Of a stretch of 64,000 nucleotides of DNA, positions 34,169 to 42,965 are shown piece after piece (position 1 is the first letter of the stretch; each line of letters begins with the position of its first letter). Made by a program: the position numbers and the translations under genes. Location: contig JBGGME010000045.1 of assembly GCA_041288195.1 (NCBI GenBank), positions 1 through 64,000 of the forward strand, given 5' to 3'. Below the pieces are notes generated by a model. The model had not been told where the DNA came from. It did not search any database and saw only the letters and a program-made list of their open reading frames with translations. This DNA comes from AWTP1-13 sp041288195 (GTDB lineage: Bacteria > Pseudomonadota > Alphaproteobacteria > Rhizobiales > Hyphomicrobiaceae).

Positions 34169-35359
34169 ATGGAGCCGGCCGTCGATGCGTTCGTGATCGA
34201 CGACGAGGCCGGCATCTGCAGATACCTGTCTGCCGCGCTCGGCCAGCTGGGACTGGCGGCCGAGAGCTTCCATACCGCTGACGCGGCGATCGCCGCCTTC
34301 GAGCGCGGAAAGCCCGAGATCGTCTTCCTCGACATCGACCTCGGCGGCACCGACGCCGTCGACGTCATCCGCGCGCTCGGCGAGATGCGCTATGGCGGGA
34401 TCGTGCAGCTGATGAGCGGCGCCAAGTCGGCCCTGCTCGACGATGTGCATCGCATCGGTGCCTTGCGCGGGCTCAACATGTGCCTGCCCCTGCAGAAGCC
34501 GTTTCGCGCCGATGCGATAAGGCAGGCGCTCGCCAGCGTGCCCCTCTGGGATCGCCCCGAGATCACCATCTCCCTTGCACCCGCGATCGAGCCCAGGCTC
34601 GAGGAGGCCATCGCCAACGCCTGGCTCGAGTTGTGGTATCAACCGCAGATCGACCTGCGCACGCGCAGCATCGCAGGCGTCGAGGCGATCATCGTCACCC
34701 GCCATCCCGTGCAGGGCGTCTCCCTCATCGAGGGGCTGCTGCCGCAAGCCAGCCCGACCACCAGGGCGGCCCTCGCCGAGCGCTTCCTCGCCCAAGCCCT
34801 CGACGATTGGAGCGATCTCGCCAGAGCCGGCCTCGGATCGCGCATCGCCATCGCCGCCAGCTTCGATGCGCTCGCCAACGGCAACCTCATGGAGGTCGCG
34901 CGCCGACAGCAGCCCAAGAGCGACCTCTGGCCCCGCCTCATCCTCGAGATCGGAGAGCACGAGGTCATCCAGGACATCAATCTCGCGCATGAGATCGCCA
35001 CCCAGCTGCGCATCCACGACATCACGCTCGGGATCGACAATTTCGGCGCGGGCTTCTCCTCCTTCGAGCGGCTGCGCGAGCTGCCCTTCAGCGAGCTCAA
35101 GCTGCACCCGGGCTTCGTCGCGGGATGCGGGCGGGACGACAAGAACGCCGGCATCTGTCGCGCGGCAATCGACCTTGCGCATCGGTTCGGGATCGTCGCG
35201 GTCGCCGACGGCCTGGAGAGCGAGGCGGACATGCGCGCCCTTCAAGGCATGGGCTGCGACGTCGGCCAGGGCCCGCTTCTCGCCGAGCCGATGCCGAAGT
35301 CGGAGCTCATGGACGTGTTCGGTGAGCGGGCGAGGACCAAGCATGCCTGGATCGGGTAG
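34169..35359 (+). CDS. Response regulator with a degenerate EAL (c-di-GMP phosphodiesterase-like) domain
   Basis: The 396-residue protein has an N-terminal receiver domain with the acidic pair D11-D12, phospho-acceptor D55 (FLDIDL), S83 and K110 (LQKPF), all intact. Its C-terminal EAL fold (about 140-390) departs from the catalytic consensus. The signature reads EAI at 171. The usual N of the SVNLS strand is lost (IAIAASF). DDFG is NFG after a single D (IDNFGAGFSS), the KIDRSF segment is KLHPGF, and AEGVE reads ADGLE. Lysine and the final Q are kept. It is probably a c-di-GMP binder or effector without hydrolysis. The start used is ATG 34169; ATG 34103 is possible. A PilZ gene follows after 54 bp. 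Confidence 0.88.
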   Translation: MEPAVDAFVIDDEAGICRYLSAALGQLGLAAESFHTADAAIAAFERGKPEIVFLDIDLGGTDAVDVIRALGEMRYGGIVQLMSGAKSALLDDVHRIGALRGLNMCLPLQKPFRADAIRQALASVPLWDRPEITISLAPAIEPRLEEAIANAWLELWYQPQIDLRTRSIAGVEAIIVTRHPVQGVSLIEGLLPQASPTTRAALAERFLAQALDDWSDLARAGLGSRIAIAASFDALANGNLMEVARRQQPKSDLWPRLILEIGEHEVIQDINLAHEIATQLRIHDITLGIDNFGAGFSSFERLRELPFSELKLHPGFVAGCGRDDKNAGICRAAIDLAHRFGIVAVADGLESEADMRALQGMGCDVGQGPLLAEPMPKSELMDVFGERARTKHAWIG

Positions 35360-35413
35360 GCGGCTCGCCTGTCGTAGAGACCCGCATTGGATTGCAATGG
35401 AGCGGCCGCACTG

Positions 35414-35791
35414 ATGGCCAGGATACTCGATCGACCCGTTGTCCCCGCGAGCGACCAACCGTCGTCGCTTCGGCGGCGCGATGAGCGTCATGCGATCCGG
35501 GCGACCGCGCTCGCGTATTGTCACGGGCGCTTCCAGACCGTGCGGATCGTCGACTATTCGCCCGGCGGCCTGCAGCTGCAAGGCTGCTTCGGCGTCAGCA
35601 CAGGGGACGAGATCACCATCGAGCTGCTTTCCGGGCAGCGGCTCGCGGCAAAGGTGATGTGGTCGATGGGCAGCCGGCTCGGCGTCCGCTTCCTGCAACC
35701 TCTCGAGCAGGATCATCCCGTTCTGGCGGCCCTGACGCTCGCGAGCCGTCGCGTTGCCGGCGCCGCTGGCGCGCCGAAGGACGGCACCTGA
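35414..35791 (+). CDS. PilZ domain protein (c-di-GMP receptor)
   Basis: The 125-residue protein has a PilZ domain with RRDER (R21 and R25, the RxxxR motif) and DYSPGG (D47, S49, G52, the D/NxSxxG motif), both needed to bind c-di-GMP. These are followed by the beta strands GDEITIELLSG and RLGVRFLQPL. ATG 35414 has GGAGCGG upstream. It lies 54 bp after the degenerate EAL response regulator and is likely co-transcribed with it, forming a signalling pair. The output target is not evident. Confidence 0.9.
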   Translation: MARILDRPVVPASDQPSSLRRRDERHAIRATALAYCHGRFQTVRIVDYSPGGLQLQGCFGVSTGDEITIELLSGQRLAAKVMWSMGSRLGVRFLQPLEQDHPVLAALTLASRRVAGAAGAPKDGT

Positions 35792-35975
35792 GCGCGGCTC
35801 TCCTCTGCAATTGCGCCGGCTTTGTGCCTGTCCGGCTCCGCCTGACCCATCGAGGTCTCTTCATGCCCTGCCCTGTGCCCGGTGCGGGTGAGGCTTGCGC
35901 GGGCGCGGATTGGCTCGCGCGCCGGATCGGCTATCGTCGCCGCCACAACCCGGGCAGATGGAGACACCGCGCACA

Positions 35976-37052
35976 ATGGAGTTCGGCATCCTCTTCACCT
36001 CGCAGCCGCACAGGGACCGCGAGCCCTATCCGCATCGGGCCGTGCACCAGCGCGTCACCGACGAGATCGTCGCCGCCGACCGCCTGGGCTTCGATTGCGC
36101 GTGGCTCGCCGAGCACCACTTCTCCACCGAGTACGGCATCATGCCGGACGTGTGGGTATATGCCGGCTACCTCGCAGCGCTGACCAGGCGCATCAAGCTC
36201 GGCATGGCCGTGGTGACGCTGCCGCTCGCCAACCCTGTGCGCACGGTGGAGAACGCCGCCTTCGTCGATATCCTGAGCGGCGGGCGCGTGGTGCTGGGCG
36301 TCGGCTCCGGCTACCGCAAGTACGAGTTCGACGGCTTCGGCCTCGACTTCGAGGCGCGCCGCGACATGCAGGAGGAGGCGGTCGGGATCCTGCTCGATCT
36401 CGCGCGCACCGGCCGCAGCGCGCGCAAGGGCAAGCACTTCACGGTCGACATCTCGGGCGACTACGAGCTGCTGCCGCAGTCGGTACAGCGCCCCTATCCG
36501 CCGCTGTTCCTGGCCGGCGCCACCGACCGCTCGATCGGCACGGCCGGCCGCCTGGGCTTCGGCCTCATGCTGTCGACGCTGACGCCCTTCGACACGCTCG
36601 CGACCCAGGTCGCGCACTACCGCGCCAACCTCGAGACCGCGAGCAAGGCCGCCCGAGAGAACCCCGCGTTCGGGCACATCGACGTGGCGCGCTGGGTCTA
36701 TGTCGCGGAGACGGACGCCAAGGCCAAGCGCGAGAGCGAGGAGGGCCTGATGCGCCACCTCGGGCACTTCTTCGGCGGCCACCAGGCGGGCTACCTGGGC
36801 CAGGCCTCCCAGGGCAAGGGCTCGATTGCCAGCGGTCTCGACTACGACACGCTCGCCCGCTCCACCATCATCCACGGCTCGCCCGCCACCGTCGCCGCCC
36901 GCATCGCTGAGCTGAAGGAGAGGACCGGCCTCACCTCGCTGATGTTGCACTACCCGCCCTGGTACGGCACGGAACGGGCCAAGGCCTCGCTCGAGCTGTT
37001 CGCCCGCGAGGTGATGCCGCGCGTGCGCCCGCCCGCCAAGGCCGCGGAGTAG
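35976..37052 (+). CDS. LLM-class flavin-dependent oxidoreductase
   Basis: The 358-residue luciferase-like TIM barrel shows MEFGILFTSQPHRDREPYPH at the start, then DRLGFDCAWLAEHHF, LTRRIKLGMAVVTLPLANPVR and GRVVLGVGSGYRKYEFDGFG. The EHHF motif puts it with the bacterial luciferase alkanal-monooxygenase-like group. ATG 35976 is taken because homology begins at MEFG; an upstream ATG at 35958 is in frame. It stands alone before a palindromic repeat. The last codons of this gene are echoed by a decayed copy at 37142-37186. Confidence 0.9.
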   Translation: MEFGILFTSQPHRDREPYPHRAVHQRVTDEIVAADRLGFDCAWLAEHHFSTEYGIMPDVWVYAGYLAALTRRIKLGMAVVTLPLANPVRTVENAAFVDILSGGRVVLGVGSGYRKYEFDGFGLDFEARRDMQEEAVGILLDLARTGRSARKGKHFTVDISGDYELLPQSVQRPYPPLFLAGATDRSIGTAGRLGFGLMLSTLTPFDTLATQVAHYRANLETASKAARENPAFGHIDVARWVYVAETDAKAKRESEEGLMRHLGHFFGGHQAGYLGQASQGKGSIASGLDYDTLARSTIIHGSPATVAARIAELKERTGLTSLMLHYPPWYGTERAKASLELFAREVMPRVRPPAKAAE

Positions 37053-37071
37053 GCGAGCGGTTCTCCACTAC

Positions 37072-37232
37072 GTCATCCCGTGCAGGCGTCGCGCCAGCGG
37101 CGCGGCGCCGGAGGCACGGGACCCAGTCCACGCATCAGCATACCGTGCGTGCGCCCACCCGCCCGGGCCGCGGAATAGGCGAGCGCAGTTGAACGTGCTG
37201 GTGTACTGGGTCCCGACCTTCGTCGGGATGAC
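37072..37232. repeat. REP-like palindromic element with inserted copy of the preceding gene end
   Basis: The element begins GTCATCCCG and ends CGGGATGAC, with GGGACCCAGT paired to ACTGGGTCCC inside, as in the element at 7988. Between the arms, 37142-37186 repeats the last codons and stop of the luciferase-like gene (37017-37060), with several point changes; it would read RPPARAAE then stop, against RPPAKAAE then stop in the gene. A small duplication seems to have accompanied or followed repeat insertion. Confidence 0.75.
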
Positions 37233-37233
37233 G

Positions 37234-38031
37234 TCACTTGGCGAGGTCGCGCACCTGCTTGGCCCGCGCGGTGGCCTCGGCGAGCAGGAAGCCGATGTCG
37301 GTGCCGGTCGAGACGTAGCGCGCGCCCATCTTCACGAACTCGGCGATAAGCTGCGGGCGCGAGGCGAGCCCGCCGACGCCCACATGCTTGCCGTGCTTGC
37401 TCGCGGCGCCGATGGCACGCGCGTAGGCCTCGCGCACCTTGTCGTGCTCGAACTGGCCGGGCAGGCCGAGGTCGGCCAGAAGATCGTTGGTGCCGATCAG
37501 CACGATGTCGACGCCCTCGACGGCCATGATCTCCTCGGCCTTCTCGACCGCGGCCCAGCTCTCGAACTGCACGATCACGCTCGTCGCGGCATTGAGCGCC
37601 GCGTTCGCCTCCGCCGCCGGGAAACTGCGATACTGCAGGTGCGGCAGCGGCCCGCCGGCACCACGGCTGCCGAGCGGCGCGTACTTCGCTGCGGCGACCA
37701 CGGCGCGCGCCTCCTCGGCCGAGCGCACGTCGGGCGCGACGATGCCCAGCGCCCCGGCGTCGAGCACGCGCGAGATGTACTCGGGTGTATTGGCCGGCAC
37801 GCGCACGAACGCCGGCAGGCCCATCTCCAGGCCCGCGATGCAGACCTGCCCCGTGGCGTCGAGGGTGAGGCTCGAATGCTCGAGATCGACGTAGAGCGCG
37901 TCGAAGCCCGCCGTCCTGGCGATGCGCGCGATCTCGATGCCGCGCACCAGCCGCACCGTCATCGACGAGACGACCTCGCCGCGGGCGAGCCGCTCCTTGA
38001 AGGTATTGCGCAGGATGTCGCCGGGTTTCAC
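37234..38031 (-). CDS. HpcH/HpaI aldolase family protein
   Basis: The 265-residue class II pyruvate-type aldolase (TIM barrel) shows FDALYVDLEHSSLTLD with the conserved Asp/Glu/His of the family, GALGIVAPDVRSAEEARAVV, QFESWAAVEKAEEI (metal Glu) and GTNDLLADLG. Family members cleave 4-hydroxy-2-oxo acids such as those from ring cleavage, releasing pyruvate and an aldehyde. GTG 38031 is chosen because GAGGGAG precedes it and homology begins VKPGDILRN. It is 13 bp downstream of the ThDP enzyme gene and co-transcribed, so the two may act in sequence on a 2-oxo acid. Confidence 0.9.
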   Translation of the reverse strand: MKPGDILRNTFKERLARGEVVSSMTVRLVRGIEIARIARTAGFDALYVDLEHSSLTLDATGQVCIAGLEMGLPAFVRVPANTPEYISRVLDAGALGIVAPDVRSAEEARAVVAAAKYAPLGSRGAGGPLPHLQYRSFPAAEANAALNAATSVIVQFESWAAVEKAEEIMAVEGVDIVLIGTNDLLADLGLPGQFEHDKVREAYARAIGAASKHGKHVGVGGLASRPQLIAEFVKMGARYVSTGTDIGFLLAEATARAKQVRDLAK

Positions 38032-38044
38032 TGGGCCCACTCCC

Positions 38045-39655
38045 TCACAGCTCACGCAACGCATTGAACTGGGCGACGTAGCCCGACGGATCGATGCGCG
38101 CACCGATCACCGTCGTGCGCCCTGACTTCACCGCGGCGGCAAGCGCATCGCCCAGCCCCCTCTCGGTGTCGACCACCGTCGCGTCGCAACCGAAGGCCGT
38201 GCCGAGCCTCTCCCAGTCGACGCCGCCGAGCTTCACGCCGTGCAGCGGGATGCCCTTGATCTCCTGCTTGACGCGGATGAGGCCGATCTCCTCATCGTCG
38301 AACACAACCACGATGATCGGGAGCTTCTCGCGCTGCGCCGTCTGCAGCTCCGCCACCGCCATCAGGAACCCGCCGTCGCCGGCGAACGCCACCACGGGGC
38401 GGTCGGGATGGACGAGCCGCGCCGCCATGGCGCCCGGCACCGCAAAGCCCATGGAGCCCAGCCCATTGGAGGCCAGGAACTCGCGCGGCCCGTAGGCCTC
38501 CCACTTCTGCACCACCAGCAAACGGCTCGCGCCCGCATCGCAGGTGGCGATCGTCTCGCGCGGCAGCACGGCGCGGGCGACCTCCATGGCGCGCTGCGGG
38601 GAGAGGCCCGTGCTCGGCACGTCGAGCGCGTCGCGCACCTGCTGGCGGAAGGTCCTGGCCGCGGCCTCGCCCCAGTCCCCGCCCTCGGGCGCCCATTCGA
38701 CGAACGCCGCCAGCAGCGATTTCATGTCGCCGACGATCTCGGGGTCGGCGGGGACCAGAGCATCGAGGCTGGGCACCGGCGAGATGGCGAGCACTGGTAG
38801 CGTGTAGGGCCAGGGCTTGGGCTGCAGCTCGACCGCGTCGAGGCCGACGGCGACGATCAGGTCGGACTGGTTGATGAGGTTGCGCTCGATCAGCCCGCCG
38901 ATGATGCATCCGGCCCGCAGCGGGTGGTCCTCGGGGATCGCGCCCTTGCACTTGGGCGTGGTCAGCACCGGGGCGCCTAGCCGCTCGGCGAAACGCACCA
39001 TCTCCGGCGCGGCGCGGCCCCACAGCACGCCGAGGCCGACCATCAGGATCGGCCGCCGCGCGCGCTTGAGCATGGCGAGCGCCGGCTCGAGATCGCGTCG
39101 GTCGGGCCGCGGGCTCACGGTGTTGGGCATGAGCGGCGGCTCGGCCACGTAGTCGCCGGCCTCGCGCGTGGTCTCGCTCTGCGGCAGCTCGAAGTGCACG
39201 GGACCCGGAGGCGCGCCGGTCGCCGTGCGCATGGCGCGGCGCACCTGCTGGCGCACGACCTTCGCATCGATGGTGGTGCTCCACTTGCAGAGCGGGGCGT
39301 AGACGGCAAGCTGGTTGATGCGCTGCCTGAGCCCGGTCTCGTAGGTTGGCCGCGAGTAGGCATCCGTGATGGCGATCAGCGGCGCGCGGTCGAGCAGAGC
39401 ATGGGCGATGCCGTTGACCATGTTGGCGGCGCCCGGCCCGCGCGTGGAGAGACACACGCCCGGGCTGCCGGTGAGCTCGCCCCAGGTCGCGGCAAGCATG
39501 GCGCCCGCCACCTCCTGCTTCATCAGCAGGAAGCGCATCTGCCGCTGCCGGCCGGCCTCCATCAGCTCGACGGACTCGCCGCCCGGATGTCCCACGATGA
39601 AGGGCGTGCCCGCTTCCTTGAATGCGGCGGCGAGCACCTCGACGGTTGTAGCCAC
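38045..39655 (-). CDS. Thiamine diphosphate-dependent enzyme (acetolactate synthase-like)
   Basis: The 536-residue three-domain ThDP enzyme has the catalytic Glu at 48 (LLMKQEVAGAMLA), RGPGAANMVNGIAHAL, and a ThDP-Mg site GDGGFLMAVAELQTA closing with FDDEEIG where an Asn is more usual. It is related to acetolactate synthase, benzoylformate decarboxylase and oxalyl-CoA-type enzymes; the sequence alone does not choose among them. The start is GTG 39655, with GGGGAGGG upstream. It is paired with an aldolase gene 13 bp downstream, suggesting processing of 2-oxo acids. Confidence 0.9.
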   Translation of the reverse strand: MATTVEVLAAAFKEAGTPFIVGHPGGESVELMEAGRQRQMRFLLMKQEVAGAMLAATWGELTGSPGVCLSTRGPGAANMVNGIAHALLDRAPLIAITDAYSRPTYETGLRQRINQLAVYAPLCKWSTTIDAKVVRQQVRRAMRTATGAPPGPVHFELPQSETTREAGDYVAEPPLMPNTVSPRPDRRDLEPALAMLKRARRPILMVGLGVLWGRAAPEMVRFAERLGAPVLTTPKCKGAIPEDHPLRAGCIIGGLIERNLINQSDLIVAVGLDAVELQPKPWPYTLPVLAISPVPSLDALVPADPEIVGDMKSLLAAFVEWAPEGGDWGEAAARTFRQQVRDALDVPSTGLSPQRAMEVARAVLPRETIATCDAGASRLLVVQKWEAYGPREFLASNGLGSMGFAVPGAMAARLVHPDRPVVAFAGDGGFLMAVAELQTAQREKLPIIVVVFDDEEIGLIRVKQEIKGIPLHGVKLGGVDWERLGTAFGCDATVVDTERGLGDALAAAVKSGRTTVIGARIDPSGYVAQFNALREL

Positions 39656-39803
39656 GCTGCCAGCCCTCCCCGGACGTCCGTCTCTCTTGGGAGGCAATCT
39701 ATACGAGGCAGGCCCCGCGCGCATGCGCAGCGTGCAGGGCTGCCGCGCGATCGGGCGCGCCAGGCAATGCCAAGTTCACAAAAGGGGGGAAGGTAGCCGG
39801 TCG

Positions 39804-40142
39804 CTACGCGGCGCGGGCGCGGCTACGCAGGTAGCTGTCGAAGATGGCGATGACGTCCCCGTGCGTGCCGGTGTCGTTGACGCGCGACAGGCTGCCGCCG
39901 GGCTCCCGCATGGCCGCCGCCGCCTTGTCGGCGAGCGCGATGGACTGGCGCTTGTCGCCGGTCATCTCGTAGGCCGCTCGATTGAGCGCACCCCAGAGAC
40001 AGAACTGCACCGCCTCCCGCGACCGCCAGCTGACGGCGTTGCCACTCACGTCCCTGGCGAACTCGCCCTGCGTCCACGCCGCCGGGTCCGCGATCAGCGC
40101 ACGCGCCTGCTCTATGACCTGTCGCTCGAGTGGCTTCGACAT
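39804..40142 (-). CDS. DUF6197-like protein
   Basis: The 112-residue protein has ARALIADPAAWTQGEFARD and FCLWGALNRAAYEM, then LSRVNDTGTHGDVIAIFDSYL. This arrangement (a W-QG segment, a CLxGAL helix and a final N-D-T-H motif) resembles the DUF6197 family, whose function is unknown. There are no membrane segments. ATG 40142 is the natural start. It stands alone on the minus strand between the ThDP enzyme and the tautomerase. Confidence 0.7.
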   Translation of the reverse strand: MSKPLERQVIEQARALIADPAAWTQGEFARDVSGNAVSWRSREAVQFCLWGALNRAAYEMTGDKRQSIALADKAAAAMREPGGSLSRVNDTGTHGDVIAIFDSYLRSRARAA

Positions 40143-40320
40143 GGCTGCGGAGACCCCTCAATCAGGAGGCGAAAAACCCTGCCCCGGCACGTGGGGCTTG
40201 TCGCATCGTTCTGCAAGACAAAGCAAAACGCACGTCGCCGTTCCATCCTATATGGCCACAGCTGGCGCGCAACCGCCTGTTCCCCAGGGAACAGCGCCGG
40301 CCAGGCCACGCAGATTCGTG

Positions 40321-40515
40321 CTAGCCCGGCGGACGGTCGCTGAACAGGAAGCCGCCCTTGGCCTTGGATTCCTTGGAGCTTTCGACGATCTGCACCAGCA
40401 CCGCTTCCGGCTTGACGTTGAAGTTCTTCACGACGGCGTCCGTGATCTCCTTCACCAGCATACGCTTCTGATCGAGCGTGCGGCCTTCCACCGCATGAAC
40501 GTAGACTTCGGGCAT
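40321..40515 (-). CDS. 4-oxalocrotonate tautomerase family protein
   Basis: The 64-residue protein starts MPEVYVHAVEGRT, so that removing Met exposes Pro1, the catalytic base of the tautomerase superfamily. DQKRMLVKEITDAVVKNF and the C-terminal GGFLFSDRPPG fit the 4-oxalocrotonate tautomerase fold, which assembles as a hexamer. ATG 40515 has GGAGG at about six bases. Family members isomerise enol/keto forms of ring-cleavage acids, in keeping with the aromatic-type genes nearby, but the substrate is unknown. Confidence 0.9.
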   Translation of the reverse strand: MPEVYVHAVEGRTLDQKRMLVKEITDAVVKNFNVKPEAVLVQIVESSKESKAKGGFLFSDRPPG

Positions 40516-40695
40516 CGCATCCTCCGGCTTTGCTTGTGCAGGCTCGCCACTTGATCCTACGAGGCTGCGGCGCACCTGACCAGCGCCCGTTGCGGTTGGC
40601 CATGCAGGGCGTGCTGGCTATGATCGCTCCCAACCGACGCAGGGCGAGACGATCGTGCGCAAGCAAGAGGGCGTGCGCGAGCAAGAGGGCAAGTG

Positions 40696-41583
40696 ATGCA
40701 CACCACCAGGATCGGAGACTACAGCGTCGGCCGGATCACCGAGATCCAGTTCGCGCCGTTCGCCGCGACCGAGTTCTTTCCGGCCGCCACGCCGGAGATG
40801 GTGCAGGCGGCGAGCCGGGCGCTGCCCGGGCGCTTCAGCGACGACGGCAAGATCGTCATGAGCTTCCACGCCTTCGTGCTCAGGACCGGCCGCCACACCA
40901 TCATGGTCGACACCTGCTGCGGCGCCGACAAGCCGCGTCCGGGCCGCGAGCAGTTCAACGTCGGCAAGCAGGACTTCATCGCCGGGCTCGCCGCCGTCGG
41001 CGTCAAGCCGGAGGAGGTGACGCACGTCATGTGCACGCACCTGCACTGGGACCACGTGGGGTGGAACACCAGGCTCGTCGACGGCCGCTGGGTGCCCACC
41101 TTCCCGAACGCGAAGTACATCATGGCCAAGCGCGAATACGACTACTGGGACGGCGTCTACGCCAAGGAGAAGGGCAAGCAGGACAACATGCACGCGCTGG
41201 GCTTCGAGGACAGCGTGCTCCCCGTGATGCGAGCCGAGAAGGCGATCCTGGTGGCCGACGACTACGAGCTCGACAAGGGCATCTCGCTCGAGCCCTGCCA
41301 CGGGCACTCGCCGGGGCACGTGGTCATCAACGTCGCCTCGGGCGGCAAGAAGGGCGTGTTCATCGGCGACGTCATCCACCATCCGATCCAGCTCCTCCAT
41401 CCGGAGCTGTCGACCCGGGCCGACTTCGACCAAAACGCCGCACGCGCGAGCCGCACGGCGCTGATCGAGAAGCACGCGGGCACCGGCACCCTCGTGCTGC
41501 CACAGCACTTCGCCACCCCGACCTGCGGCACCATCGAGCGCGCCGGCGGCGCCTTCCGCTTCGACTTCATCCAGGGCAGTTGA
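40696..41583 (+). CDS. MBL-fold metallo-hydrolase
   Basis: The 295-residue beta-lactamase-fold protein has H115-L-H117-W-D119-H120 as the dinuclear zinc motif, the later ligand in CHGHSPGH and a C-terminal His in LPQHFA. The overall pattern (FVLRTGRHTIMVDTCCG) resembles the lactonase-type group. ATG 40696 follows a purine-rich AGAGGGCAAGTG; a GTG three bases earlier is also possible. The MmgE/PrpD gene begins at its stop codon, so translation is likely coupled. Confidence 0.9.
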   Translation: MHTTRIGDYSVGRITEIQFAPFAATEFFPAATPEMVQAASRALPGRFSDDGKIVMSFHAFVLRTGRHTIMVDTCCGADKPRPGREQFNVGKQDFIAGLAAVGVKPEEVTHVMCTHLHWDHVGWNTRLVDGRWVPTFPNAKYIMAKREYDYWDGVYAKEKGKQDNMHALGFEDSVLPVMRAEKAILVADDYELDKGISLEPCHGHSPGHVVINVASGGKKGVFIGDVIHHPIQLLHPELSTRADFDQNAARASRTALIEKHAGTGTLVLPQHFATPTCGTIERAGGAFRFDFIQGS

Positions 41584-42965
41584 CCTTGCGCGGGAAAGCA
41601 CCGTTGGGCCCTACGCAGCGTCTCGCCGAGTTCGTCGCGGGGCTCGAGTTCTCCGATCTGCCGGACGCCGTCGTCGCGCAGACCTGCGATGTCGTGCTCG
41701 ACACGGTCGGCTGCGCGCTCGGCGCCTGGCGGGACGATGCGGAGAAGGCCGAGATCGCCCGCAGCCTGGCGCTGAGCTTTGCCTCGGCGCCTGCGGCCGC
41801 CGTCTGGGGCGGAGGCGGCGCGCAAGCGGATGCGAGCCTGGCCGCACTCGCCAACGGCATCCTCGCCAACGCGGCCGACTTCGACGACACCCACAAGCGC
41901 GCGCTGCTGCACACGGGCTCGGTGATCGTGCCGCCGGCGCTGGCGCTGGCCGAAGCGCTGAAGCTCGACGGCAGGTCGGTCGTCGCCGCGGTGGTGGCGG
42001 GCTACGAGGTGGCCGTGCGCGTCGGCATGGCCGTGATGCCCACGCACTACCGCTTCTGGCACTCGACCGCCACCAACGGCACGTTCGGCGCCGCGGCGGT
42101 CGCCGCCCGCGCGATGGGTCTCGACGCGGACAGGGCGCAGATGGCGCTGGGCTTTGCCGGCACGCAGGCGGCCGGCCTCAACACCTTCTTCACCTCGGGC
42201 GACTTCACCAAGAGCCTGCATCCCGGCAAGGCCGCCTTCAACGGCGTGCTCTCGGCGCGGCTCGCGGCGCTCGGCGCCAGCAGCCCCCCGACCATGCTGG
42301 AGCATGAGAAGGGCTACCTGCAGGCCTTCTCGCTCGAGCCGAAAGCGGCGGCGCTGACCGAGGGGCTCGGGCACACCTGGGAGATCCTGCAGAACGGGTT
42401 CGAGTTCTTCCCCTCGATCCTGGCAAGCCATGCGGCAATCCAGGCGACGCTCGACGTCGTCGGCGCGCACGACGTGAAAGCTGCCGATATCGCCGCCATC
42501 ACCAACGAGACCTACGCGACGGTGGCGAGCCACTTCTCGGCCAAGACCGTTACGACGGCGATGGGCGCGCGGGTGAGCGTGCCCTACTGCGTGGCGGTTG
42601 CCGCCCTCGACCGCGAGGTCGGGCAGGCGCAGTTCGCGCCCGAGCGCGTGGCAAGGGCCGACGTGCAGGACCTGCTCGGGCGCACCGACGTCGTGGCGGT
42701 GCCGGAGCTGACGAAGCTCTACCCCGAGAAGTTCCCCGCGCGCGTCACTCTCACGCTGCGCGACGGGCGCAAGCTGACCGCCACGCGCCACTTCCCCAAG
42801 GGCGACCCGCAGGAGCCGCTGACGCCCTCCGAGATCGAGGCCAAGTTCCTCGCCAACGCCGCAGCCCGGCTTTCCAAGGCGCAGGCCGCGGAAGCCGTGC
42901 GCCTGATCCGAGGTCTGCCCGGGCTCAAAGACCTCGCTCGGCTTCACGCTCTGCTGGCGATGTAG
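41580..42965 (+). CDS. MmgE/PrpD family protein
   Basis: The 461-residue protein belongs to the family of 2-methylcitrate dehydratase (PrpD) and cis-aconitate decarboxylase. It has CDVVLDTVGCALGAW near the start, NGILANAADFDDTHKRALLHTGS (in parts) with the conserved D-D-T-H, STATNGTFGAAAVAARAMGL, and KSLHPGKAAFNG. The start is TTG 41580, overlapping the preceding stop; TTG 41586 is an alternative. No nearby prpB/prpC genes exist, so a methylcitrate role is not supported, and it may act on another tricarboxylate or a dihydroxy acid. The 3' end overlaps the DMT permease by 41 bp. Confidence 0.9.
   Translation: MTLRGKAPLGPTQRLAEFVAGLEFSDLPDAVVAQTCDVVLDTVGCALGAWRDDAEKAEIARSLALSFASAPAAAVWGGGGAQADASLAALANGILANAADFDDTHKRALLHTGSVIVPPALALAEALKLDGRSVVAAVVAGYEVAVRVGMAVMPTHYRFWHSTATNGTFGAAAVAARAMGLDADRAQMALGFAGTQAAGLNTFFTSGDFTKSLHPGKAAFNGVLSARLAALGASSPPTMLEHEKGYLQAFSLEPKAAALTEGLGHTWEILQNGFEFFPSILASHAAIQATLDVVGAHDVKAADIAAITNETYATVASHFSAKTVTTAMGARVSVPYCVAVAALDREVGQAQFAPERVARADVQDLLGRTDVVAVPELTKLYPEKFPARVTLTLRDGRKLTATRHFPKGDPQEPLTPSEIEAKFLANAAARLSKAQAAEAVRLIRGLPGLKDLARLHALLAM

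Noticed and set aside
41580..42965. Methylcitrate cycle assignment for the MmgE/PrpD protein
   Set aside because: No prpB, prpC or acnD genes are adjacent; the partner gene is an MBL-fold hydrolase, so the specific role was not claimed.
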